A DNA stretch of 5,219 bases from Caldiserica bacterium UBA4822. GTDB taxonomy: Bacteria > Caldisericota > Caldisericia > Cryosericales > Cryosericaceae. Within the stretch, counting starts at the first letter, position 1. Each line of letters opens with the position of its first letter. Below, one piece after another: positions 1-5,096 of the stretch. The notes beneath the pieces were generated by a model. The model worked only from the letters and a program-made list of their open reading frames with translations, did not search any database and was not told the DNA's origin. Made by a program: the position numbers and the translations under genes. The stretch lies in assembly GCA_002402295.1 (NCBI GenBank), contig DHFO01000035.1, positions 1 to 5,219 on the forward strand. The letters run 5' to 3'.

Positions 1-1
1 C

Positions 2-418
2 AGGCGAAGTCTCACTGTGCGCGAGACTCGCAACGTGGTCGGCGAAGAAGCGCTCGATGCGCACCTGATCGTTTCATCGAGATTGAGTTCGACATTGACC
101 CAGCGCGTCAAGTTCGACATCACTCATTTTGAACATGCCCTTGATCACGTCCAAGCGCCTCTCGGCTCCGGGGTACTGCTCCCAGCATATTCGCTTGAAG
201 AGATCGTCGCCGAGAAGACTCGGTCGCTCTTCCAGCGAGTGCGGCCGCGGGATCTTTACGACTTGGCTACCTTACCCTTGGGCTCCTTCCGCCACGCGAC
301 GCTGAGTGAATCACTTGCCGACGAGGCTTTCTTGCGTCACCAATTGCAGCCAAGAGTGTCGGTCCAGCGCACCTACCACGTTGCGAGACGCACCCCTCAG
401 AAGCACCCCTCGCATTGA
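2..418 (+). CDS. AbiEii/AbiGii-family nucleotidyltransferase toxin, 3' part (5' end outside window; C-terminus probably truncated)
   Basis: The frame is open to the left edge, so the GTG at 17 is not taken as a start. What remains is the second half of an AbiEii-like protein. The string QRVKFDITHFE matches the strand carrying the third acidic residue of the nucleotidyltransferase fold. YSLEEIVAEKTRSLFQR followed by RPRDLYDL is the very typical helical motif of the family. The upstream G(S/T)...DxD motif would lie outside the window. Members of this family usually continue roughly 60-90 residues past RDLYDL. Here about 50 residues follow, and the last 30 or so (basic, ending PQKHPSH) do not look like the family, so the gene may be cut off or decayed. 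Any cognate AbiEi antitoxin would be upstream, out of view. The gene converges on the toxin at 491-1456 and belongs to a different subfamily. By homology it would transfer nucleotides to an RNA in the cytoplasm; activity is doubtful if truncated. Confidence 0.75.
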   Translation, partial: RRSLTVRETRNVVGEEALDAHLIVSSRLSSTLTQRVKFDITHFEHALDHVQAPLGSGVLLPAYSLEEIVAEKTRSLFQRVRPRDLYDLATLPLGSFRHATLSESLADEAFLRHQLQPRVSVQRTYHVARRTPQKHPSH

Positions 419-434
419 GAAAACATGCAGAACA

Positions 435-460
435 CCCTCGGATACAAAAACATCCTTGGG
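435..460 (-). terminator. weak hairpin between convergent genes, possible terminator
   Basis: Arms CCCTCGGAT (435-443) and ATCCTTGGG (452-460) pair as 3 + 4 bp around a 2x2 internal mismatch, with an 8-base loop. It lies between the stops of two convergent genes (418 and 491), where termination is expected. On the minus strand it is followed only by a broken T-rich stretch. The stem is short and interrupted, so this is tentative. Confidence 0.2.
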
Positions 461-476
461 CTCGGGGGTTATTTGC

Positions 477-493
477 CAGCTGACCCTATATCA
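477..493 (+). repeat. 17-bp direct repeat, copy 1 (overlaps the AbiEii stop codon)
   Basis: CAGCTGACCCTATATCA is repeated with one mismatch (T to C) and in the same orientation at 2495-2511. The last three bases are the complement of the toxin's TGA stop codon. The two copies bracket the AbiE operon and its promoter. Both are preceded a few bases earlier by GTTA. The repeat is seen directly; a role as an insertion or recombination boundary is inference. Confidence 0.6.
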
Positions 494-1456
494 AAATCCA
501 AGCATCTTGCGCACGTTGAGCGCTTTCCAGTGCAGCCCTGGCTGTGCTTGGATGCGTTCTCTGAGGACCGGCTCGTCCGTCAGGAGCGAAGCGTCCACGA
601 TTCCGTCACCCAGGAGTGACTCCAGAAACGTCAGCTCGCGTTCGCGCAGCGGCAGGACGGTCGTGAGCATCGCTCTCGTCTCATCCAGGAGGTGTTCGGC
701 GAACGAGTCGCGGACGTGCTCGATTCCCCCAGACTGCTGGAGGACCGGAATAAGCTGGTCACGCAGTTCGCGCCCCTCGAAGAAGATGTCACGTATGGCC
801 ACAGTGCGCCAGTCTACCCGGTTCGCTGCCCCATATACGACGAAGGCGATGCGCAGCAGTTCTGGGTTCAGCAGGTTACTCGCCAGCACCTGATGCGCAT
901 CGAACAGGTCACGACTTGCATGCCGGCTCAGCAGAGCTGCCAGCTTGCCTGCTGCCAACTCATTGACATCGAGGACAGGTACGTGGTGAGCGCCTGCGTG
1001 TCCAAGAGTCCTGGAATCGCTGGCAACAACTGGCCACAAGGGGACCCTCAGCATGAAATTGACATCGAGTTGAAGCTCCGCGCTGCCGCTCAATGCGGAT
1101 GCGTATGCCAAATGCCACTTCCCTCCCGCGTGCTTGTCCGGAGTCCGGCCTATCCTGAAGCCCTCGCGCTGGCAGACGCTGCGGATGGCGGCTTCAACCA
1201 GCGGTCGTTCGGTCTCCATTGTCCCAACATCGGCAGCTCCGACATAGTTCATGTCAGCATCCAGGGAAAGTCGAGGAACGTCGAACACGAACAGGTTGAG
1301 TGCAGAGCCTCCCTTTAGCACTAGTCGAGGACCAAGAAAGGGATCATCGACCAGGCCCTGCAGAAGGCTGAGCAGCAACTCGCACTTCTCCAGGATCTCG
1401 GGGCGGAAGCCGGTTGCGCCAGCGTCTGCCATCAGAATGTCGTGGCTCAGTCTCAC
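491..1456 (-). CDS. abiEii: AbiEii-type nucleotidyltransferase toxin (type IV toxin-antitoxin system)
   Basis: A 321-residue protein with the full AbiEii/DUF1814 nucleotidyltransferase layout of the DNA polymerase beta superfamily. The nucleotide-binding motif KGGSALNLF is at residues 48-56. The metal-binding pair D66 and D68 sits in PRLSLDADMNY. A third acidic residue, D131, is in LQLDVNF. ELAAGKLAALLSRHASRDLFD lies at 166-186, with the conserved K171 and R182/D183. Length is normal for the family and no key residue is missing, so it is probably active. The GTG start at 1456 is chosen because it overlaps the antitoxin stop (GTGA) and has AGGAGG four bases upstream. By family knowledge such toxins are cytosolic, reversible growth inhibitors; related MenT enzymes add nucleotides to tRNA 3' ends. 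The exact target here cannot be read from sequence. It is co-transcribed with the antitoxin at 1453-2259 and is the promoter-distal gene. Confidence 0.92.
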   Translation of the reverse strand: MRLSHDILMADAGATGFRPEILEKCELLLSLLQGLVDDPFLGPRLVLKGGSALNLFVFDVPRLSLDADMNYVGAADVGTMETERPLVEAAIRSVCQREGFRIGRTPDKHAGGKWHLAYASALSGSAELQLDVNFMLRVPLWPVVASDSRTLGHAGAHHVPVLDVNELAAGKLAALLSRHASRDLFDAHQVLASNLLNPELLRIAFVVYGAANRVDWRTVAIRDIFFEGRELRDQLIPVLQQSGGIEHVRDSFAEHLLDETRAMLTTVLPLRERELTFLESLLGDGIVDASLLTDEPVLRERIQAQPGLHWKALNVRKMLGF

Positions 1457-2259
1457 CTGTCCTCCTCCCAGTCCTTATCGAGAACGGTGACCGGCATGAT
1501 CAGATGCCACTGTTCCACCAGGCGTCCCGCGGAGGCCCGGCCTCGATCGGCATAGTGGAGACCGCGCGGAACGCGGGTCCGCAAACGCTCCAGAATGCCA
1601 TTGCCCACCGCAAACTGGCCACCGTGTTGTTCCAGGAAGAACCCGACCTTGGCGATTGTTGTCGCATTCCCCAATGCCAGCGCGTATGTGACCACAGACT
1701 CCAGATCCAGGGAGGTCATCACTTCCAGAGACCGCCATACTTCCTCCCAGCCACCGGACAGGCTGACCCGATCGAGGACATCGACGAGCGTGCGCTCGCG
1801 CGACGTGACACGGACCAGCGTGGTACCTCGGAAGCCTTCATCAACCATCATGTTCTCTTGATGACCATTCACCAGCAGGCGAGGGAATGGCACTGGAGCA
1901 TAGGTGATGCCCTGGAACACCAATGCACGCTGACCCACACTGGTCAGATATGTCAGGCGACTGTGGATAGCGTATGCAGCCCCATGGTACTCGAGTGCCG
2001 TATGGTAGGCCAGGACAGCATCGGTGGCCATCTTGGCAGCGACGGTCATGGGGTCGGCGGCTGCTGTGGCAAGGTCGATGCCTGGAGGCACCGTAACGAA
2101 GAGTTCACGACGGACTCTGACGAGACGACCGGTCTGAACGTACTGGCTCAGCAGGGCATCACGCGTTTGCCTTGCTGACGGCACATCGCCGTCATGAGCC
2201 AACGCAAATTCACGGTACGTGAACACGCTATGGGTATCGATGAACTGTCGAACTCGCAT
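1453..2259 (-). CDS. abiEi: AbiEi-family antitoxin / transcriptional repressor
   Basis: A 268-residue protein matching the AbiEi antitoxin family. Residues 1-60 form a winged helix-turn-helix domain (AbiEi_4 type) ending in the wing GRLVRVRRELFVTVPPG. The family block with DP (69-70), DAVLAYHTALEYHG (80-93) follows, then SRERTLVDVLDR with SGGWEEV (153-174), and GFFLEQHGG (206-214) in the C-terminal domain. In studied AbiE systems the N-terminal domain binds inverted repeats at its own promoter and the C-terminal domain is needed for antitoxicity, without stable binding to the toxin (type IV). The ATG at 2259 is supported by GAGAGG five bases upstream and by a near-consensus promoter. It is the first gene of a two-gene operon, and its TGA overlaps the toxin GTG. 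Autorepression through the palindrome at 2272-2330 is inferred. Confidence 0.92.
   Translation of the reverse strand: MRVRQFIDTHSVFTYREFALAHDGDVPSARQTRDALLSQYVQTGRLVRVRRELFVTVPPGIDLATAAADPMTVAAKMATDAVLAYHTALEYHGAAYAIHSRLTYLTSVGQRALVFQGITYAPVPFPRLLVNGHQENMMVDEGFRGTTLVRVTSRERTLVDVLDRVSLSGGWEEVWRSLEVMTSLDLESVVTYALALGNATTIAKVGFFLEQHGGQFAVGNGILERLRTRVPRGLHYADRGRASAGRLVEQWHLIMPVTVLDKDWEEDR
1457..1469 (-). promoter_or_regulatory. strong Shine-Dalgarno for the toxin GTG start, inside the antitoxin gene
   Basis: On the minus strand GGGAGGAGGACAG directly precedes the GTG at 1456. AGGAGG ends four bases before the start, and an alternative GGGAGG register gives seven bases. It lies within the last antitoxin codons, and the antitoxin TGA overlaps the GTG. 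This fixes the toxin start and suggests translational coupling. Confidence 0.8.
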
Positions 2260-2271
2260 CTCAACCTCTCT

Positions 2272-2330
2272 CTTGACACTTATGTTGTCTACTGGTACTT
2301 AATATACCAATTACTCACAGAAATGTCAAG
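2272..2330. promoter_or_regulatory. 59-bp imperfect palindrome over the AbiE promoter, probable AbiEi operator
   Basis: Outer arms 2272-2285 (CTTGACACTTATGT) and 2317-2330 (ACAGAAATGTCAAG) are complementary at 12 of 14 positions, including a perfect 7-bp CTTGACA/TGTCAAG core. An inner pair, TGGTA (2293-2297) and TACCA (2305-2309), has the same centre, base 2301. In total 19 of 29 symmetric base pairs match. One outer arm contains the -35; the other lies in the leader just upstream of the Shine-Dalgarno; the inner pair straddles the -10. AbiEi proteins are known to repress by binding inverted repeats in their promoter, so this is the natural operator. Binding is inferred. Confidence 0.7.
2301..2329 (-). 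promoter_or_regulatory. sigma70-type promoter of the AbiE operon (extended -10)
   Basis: Reading the minus strand, TTGACA (2329-2324) is followed by 17 bases and TATATT (2306-2301), with TGG immediately before the -10 making an extended -10. The -35 is perfect and the spacing is optimal. The transcript should start near 2294, leaving a leader of about 35 bases before the ATG at 2259. Confidence 0.85.
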
Positions 2331-2410
2331 CGCGTAGTTATAGTCCTGCTTGTGGATACGTCCAGAACGCACCCGGAAGGTTTCCGCCCCGCCCGAACGA
2401 CGAATTGTCT

Positions 2411-2436
2411 GTCATTTCCGCCTGCGCGGGAATCCA
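2411..2436. repeat. dRS3-like short palindromic repeat
   Basis: ATTTCC (2414-2419), eight bases, GGGAAT (2428-2433) follow the neisserial dRS3 pattern ATTCCC-N8-GGGAAT with one mismatch. The stem is TTTCCGC/GCGGGAA with one G-T pair. The flanks GTC and CCAG also match the wider family of dispersed GTCATTCCCGC...GCGGGAATCCAG repeats found in many bacterial genomes. Only one copy is in the window, so its repeated nature is inferred from resemblance. Confidence 0.55.
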
Positions 2437-2494
2437 GCCTTTCTTCCATCGGGCGTCAGTACGTTACAACAACTACGTCTGTCCCCCGTTACAG

Positions 2495-2511
2495 CAGCTG
2501 ACCCCATATCA
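2495..2511 (+). repeat. 17-bp direct repeat, copy 2 (upstream of the AbiE operon)
   Basis: CAGCTGACCCCATATCA has 16 of 17 bases identical to 477-493, in the same orientation. Copies 1 and 2 enclose about 2 kb holding the whole AbiE operon, its promoter and the dRS3-like palindrome. Confidence 0.6.
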
Positions 2512-2555
2512 GTGAAGGCCGACACTCGCTCTAACAGCTCCTATTGGAGTTCAGT

Positions 2556-2623
2556 CGACCAAATGACGAGACAACCTGTCATTTGGTCGGCCCAAATGAC
2601 GAGGGCCATTGTCATTTGGTCGG
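2556..2623. promoter_or_regulatory. four-box inverted/direct repeat array upstream of the ATPase (probable operator)
   Basis: The 9-mer CCAAATGAC occurs four times without mismatch in alternating orientation: 2559-2567 (+), 2578-2586 (-), 2592-2600 (+) and 2611-2619 (-). Boxes 1/2 and 3/4 form two palindromes with 10-base spacers. They are also two 32-bp near-copies repeating every 33 bases (about three helical turns) and differing only in a central 6-base segment. Boxes 1 and 2 extend to a perfect 12-bp arm, CGACCAAATGAC. Box 4 sits between the -35 and -10 of the ATPase promoter. A cooperatively bound operator is the simplest reading; the binding protein is unknown and may be the ATPase itself through its winged helix. 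Confidence 0.7.
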
Positions 2624-2636
2624 ACAATGCTATGCT
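2609..2636 (+). promoter_or_regulatory. probable promoter of the AAA+/DUF4143 ATPase gene
   Basis: TTGTCA (2609-2614), a 16-base spacer, TATGCT (2631-2636). Transcription would start near 2643, about 20 bases before the ATG at 2663. The -35 and spacer overlap the last CCAAATGAC-type box, so a bound regulator would block polymerase. The -10 is imperfect. Confidence 0.5.
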
Positions 2637-2647
2637 TGGATTAGGTA

Positions 2648-2653
2648 GAGGAG
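2648..2653 (+). promoter_or_regulatory. Shine-Dalgarno of the ATPase gene
   Basis: GAGGAG lies nine bases before the ATG at 2663, which supports this start over later in-frame ATG codons such as the one at residue 8. Confidence 0.7.
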
Positions 2654-2662
2654 CTATCCGCG

Positions 2663-4024
2663 ATGAACATTGAGATCTTTAACATGCGCAATCCGTGGCG
2701 TACCGGTCGTCCATTCGAGCATTCTTGGCTGCCACGCCGTGAGCTGGAAACGCTTGCCGGCTGGATCGACAACCCGTACGTTGTCGTCGTCACCGGGGCA
2801 CGGCAGGCTGGCAAGACGACCCTGCTGTCCATGCTCGTCCAGCGGCTGCTTGCAAATGGCGTGCCCGCCGCCGACATCTTCTACTTCAGCGTGGACGACC
2901 CCGGGGAAGCCGAGCTCATTAGTAGCCCGGGAGACCTCCTGCGATTCCTGCGTGACGCTCAAAGTGGCCCGCGCGCCTACATCCTCATCGACGAAGTCCA
3001 GCGGTTGCCGAACCCCGGTCTGGCCCTGAAGGTTCTGTATGATCTGGGCGCCGGCATCAAGCTCGTCGTGTCCGGTTCATCGTCGCTGGAGATCCGCAGC
3101 ACAACCCGTGAGCACCTGGTCGGGCGGTCACGCGAGCTCATCCTGTATCCGCTGTCGTTCAGCGACATCGTCCAACAGAACATCCCGGCAGTCAGCAGAA
3201 ATGACGGCGATTTTGATGCATTTCACCGACTGTATGGCGAGTCACTTGTGCCCCTGTTTGTCGACTTTGCTGTCTGGGGTGGCTACCCTGCTGTTGTCAC
3301 GGCTCCGTCCGCAGCCGAGCGCACCGAACAACTGCGCCAGATCTACGACACGTACGTCGCTCGTGACGTGTCTCAGTTCCTGCGCGTCGGTCGTCCCGAT
3401 GTGTACAACCGGCTCGTCAGGACACTCGCACTGCAGGTCGGGAGTCAGATGACCTGGGAGGGACTAGCGGGCGAGGTTCGGTCGTCGTCTGAGACCGTTC
3501 GTCACTACGTCGCTATGCTGCAGGGAACGTATGTCTGTGAGCTGGCCATGCCGTTCTCAAGCAACAAGCTGACCGGACTGCGCAAGACGCCCAAGGCGTA
3601 CTTCGTGGACTGCGGCATGAGGAACAGCGCCGTGCCAAGCCTTGCCGCCCTCGACAGCCGAACCGACCGCGGTCACGTCGTCGAACAGGTTGTGTTCCAG
3701 GAGCTCCTCAAGGTCCTGCCTGCGACGGACGAACTGCATTACTGGCGTGCCAAGGGGACCGCGGACGAGGTCGACTTCGTTGTGACGCGCGGTGACCGCA
3801 TCTTGCCCATCGAGGTCAAGGACACTCATTTCAGCGAGCCCAGCCTCCCGGGCGGCCTCGCGCGGCTGGTCGAAAACACCCATCCTCGTCACGCAGTCGT
3901 CGTGACGCGCGACTTCGTCGCTCAACGTACCGTCGGCACAACCACTATGCACTTTGTCCCCGAGGGGACCTTCCTGGCGCGCCGCGACACACTCATGCAG
4001 CTCCTGGACGACGCCCTCCGCTGA
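2663..4024 (+). CDS. AAA+ ATPase with C-terminal DUF4143 domain
   Basis: A 453-residue protein with the AAA_14 + DUF4143 architecture. Walker A is GARQAGKT (45-52) and Walker B is YILIDEVQRLP (106-116). The sensor strand LVVSGSSSLEIRS (134-146) leads into HLVGRSRELILYPLSF (151-166). A winged-helix segment follows at about 255-295 (TWEGLAGEVRSSSETVRHYV). The DUF4143 part has E341, DEVDFVV (368-374) with D371, and PIEVK (382-386) with E384 and K386, which fits a PD-(D/E)XK nuclease-like fold. Length is normal and all ATPase motifs are intact. No signal peptide or membrane segment is seen. The cellular role of these ATPases is not established; they often sit in accessory or mobile regions as single genes. 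Here the gene stands alone behind its own promoter and a four-box repeat array, divergent from the AbiE operon. A defence, mobile-element or addiction function is possible but cannot be shown from sequence. Confidence 0.93.
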   Translation: MNIEIFNMRNPWRTGRPFEHSWLPRRELETLAGWIDNPYVVVVTGARQAGKTTLLSMLVQRLLANGVPAADIFYFSVDDPGEAELISSPGDLLRFLRDAQSGPRAYILIDEVQRLPNPGLALKVLYDLGAGIKLVVSGSSSLEIRSTTREHLVGRSRELILYPLSFSDIVQQNIPAVSRNDGDFDAFHRLYGESLVPLFVDFAVWGGYPAVVTAPSAAERTEQLRQIYDTYVARDVSQFLRVGRPDVYNRLVRTLALQVGSQMTWEGLAGEVRSSSETVRHYVAMLQGTYVCELAMPFSSNKLTGLRKTPKAYFVDCGMRNSAVPSLAALDSRTDRGHVVEQVVFQELLKVLPATDELHYWRAKGTADEVDFVVTRGDRILPIEVKDTHFSEPSLPGGLARLVENTHPRHAVVVTRDFVAQRTVGTTTMHFVPEGTFLARRDTLMQLLDDALR

Positions 4025-4033
4025 CCGTCGTAC

Positions 4034-4068
4034 TGTAACATTCTCGGGACGGCTCCAAGAATGCTACA
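4034..4068 (+). terminator. hairpin just after the ATPase stop, possible terminator lacking a U-tract
   Basis: TGTAACATTCT (4034-4044) and AGAATGCTACA (4058-4068) pair at 10 of 11 positions around a 13-base loop, starting ten bases after the TGA. Position suits a terminator or 3' stabilising stem. There is no run of T after it and the stem is AT-rich, so intrinsic termination would be weak. It could instead be an element end. Confidence 0.35.
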
Positions 4069-4254
4069 CGTCAACAAGTCGCGTCTGTGCAGAGTGGAAT
4101 CCATTTCTTCCAGCGTGAAGCCTGCAGTAGACATCTCTTACTCCTGAAGCCTACTACAAGTTTCCGTTGAGCTGACGATTGACCTTGCAGGAATTCCAGC
4201 TGGGTGTACAAGTTCGGCATGAGATGATGCCAATGGCATCACGAGCTGACGCGA

Positions 4255-4846
4255 ATGTACAAGACGCGCTGGATGACCGATCGATTGAAGCTTTCAGAGA
4301 ACGTCTTCCCCACTCTGGCCCTCACTGGAGCCCGGCAGACCGGGAAGAGTACCCTTCTGTCCAACGAGCCGATGTTCGCCGACTAACCTGCACGTCAACC
4401 TGGACGACTTGGCCACGATGGCGCAGGCGTACGATGATCCCAAGGGGTTTGTCAATCAGGCAGACCGAATGGTCATCGACGAGGAACAGCGTGTGCCCAA
4501 CCTCTTCATCAGCGTGAAGAAAGCGGTCGACGACGGTCGATCGCGCCGCTTCGTCCTGAGCGGTTCTGCAAACTTCCTCCTGCTCCGGCAAATCCACGAG
4601 AGCCTGGCAGGACGTGCGGGGTACAGTGTCCTGCGCCAGCCTACGTGGAGCGAGTGGCATGGCGCGGGCAAGCCGTCCTGGCTACTCGACCTGTTGAACG
4701 GTACCCTGCCACCAGAACAGGACACGTCTGTCGCCCCCGATATCCAGAAAGTGTTGTTCACCGGCTGTCTGCCCGGTATCCGCGCCGGCACGCGTGTCAC
4801 GCATCTGGCCCGCAACATTGCAGCTGTTCCGTGGACCCTGCTGTAG
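4255..4846 (+). pseudogene. second AAA+ (DUF4143-type) ATPase, frameshifted and C-terminally truncated
   Basis: The ATG at 4255 opens a 43-codon frame starting MYKTRWMTDRLKLSENVFP and containing Walker A, TGARQTGKST (residues 24-33), then stops at TAA 4384-4386. The next frame (+1) continues the same protein without loss from about 4382: TNLHVNLDDLATMAQAYDDP, Walker B-like MVIDEEQRVP, sensor FVLSGSANFLLL, ESLAGRAGY, and LFTGCLPGI where the family has a GGYP-type motif. A net +1 frameshift near 4381-4384 therefore breaks the gene. IDEEQ replaces the usual IDEVQ. After GCLPGI similarity vanishes and the frame ends at 4846, so the winged helix and DUF4143 domain are missing. It belongs to a different subfamily from the intact ATPase upstream, so it is not a recent tandem copy. 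A sequencing error could explain the frameshift but not the missing C-terminus. Confidence 0.8.
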
Positions 4847-5015
4847 CGCAACCGGCGCCAGGTTCCTGTCCACACGCTGGGCTCCCTGCACGCCTGCATG
4901 GTACCGCGGAGCCATGGCGCGCGCCGGAGGAAACGACGCAGGCGACGCCCACCGGCAGGCCTTGACGGGGGGACGCTTCTAGACCGTACAGCGTGACCCC
5001 TGCCGCAGAAATGCC
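4847..5015. other. gene-free remnant downstream of the dead ATPase
   Basis: I translated all three plus-strand frames and found neither the missing winged helix nor DUF4143 motifs. The minus-strand frames here are arginine-rich shadows without family motifs. The DNA is GC-rich and looks like decayed or unrelated sequence joined to the truncated gene. Confidence 0.45.
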
Positions 5016-5047
5016 ATCGCCCCACCTCGGTTCTGGAGTGGGGCGAT
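5016..5047 (-). terminator. rho-independent-type terminator for the stalk-domain gene
   Basis: ATCGCCCCAC (5016-5025) and GTGGGGCGAT (5038-5047) form a perfect 10-bp GC-rich stem with a 12-base loop. It lies about 50 bases past the stop of the minus-strand gene. On the minus strand it is followed by GGCATTTCTG, a short T-rich tail, so termination in that direction is favoured; the U-tract is imperfect. Confidence 0.6.
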
Positions 5048-5096
5048 ATCTGCACGTACTTCCGACGTGCTGTTCAGTCAGTCTGCACTGTCGACC

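Larger units (their letters stand above)
2331..2555. other. intergenic region between the divergent AbiE and ATPase promoters
   Basis: No credible gene is seen on either strand. The plus-strand frame open at 2350-2673 has no Shine-Dalgarno or recognisable motif and runs across promoter elements, so it is rejected. The stretch contains a dRS3-like palindrome (2411-2436) and the second copy of the 17-bp repeat (2495-2511). A weak stem, GCTCC-TATT-GGAGT (about 2537-2550), has no known role. Confidence 0.6.

Noticed and set aside
692..1318. Long plus-strand frame of 208 codons opposite the toxin gene
   Set aside because: It is antisense to the clearly recognised AbiEii toxin, has no motif or ribosome site, and reflects mirrored codon bias.
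1414..2178. Plus-strand frame of 254 codons opposite the antitoxin
   Set aside because: It is antisense to the recognised AbiEi gene, with cysteine/histidine-rich composition typical of a shadow frame and no conserved domain.
2273..2301. Plus-strand promoter using the TTGACA at 2273-2278
   Set aside because: With a 17-base spacer the -10 would be TACTTA, a poor match. The TTGACA is better explained as the second arm of the operator palindrome.
2556..2623. Reading the CCAAATGAC boxes as a tiny CRISPR array
   Set aside because: The repeats alternate in orientation, spacers are 10 and 5 bases, and no cas gene is present.
2350..2673. Plus-strand open frame of 107 codons in the intergenic region
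   Set aside because: It lacks a ribosome site and any family motif, and it runs through the repeat array and promoter of the ATPase.
3922..4134. Minus-strand frame beginning MSTAGFTLEEMDSTLHRRDLL
   Set aside because: The opening residues look protein-like, but the frame has no clear ribosome site and mostly overlaps the intact ATPase in antisense. It could at most be a small relic.
4061..4147. A 28-codon plus-strand frame between the two ATPases
   Set aside because: It starts inside a hairpin arm, has no ribosome site and resembles nothing known.
4456..5055. Minus-strand frame of 199 codons across the ATPase pseudogene
   Set aside because: It is arginine-rich with no motif, antisense to recognisable ATPase sequence, and crosses the terminator-like hairpin.
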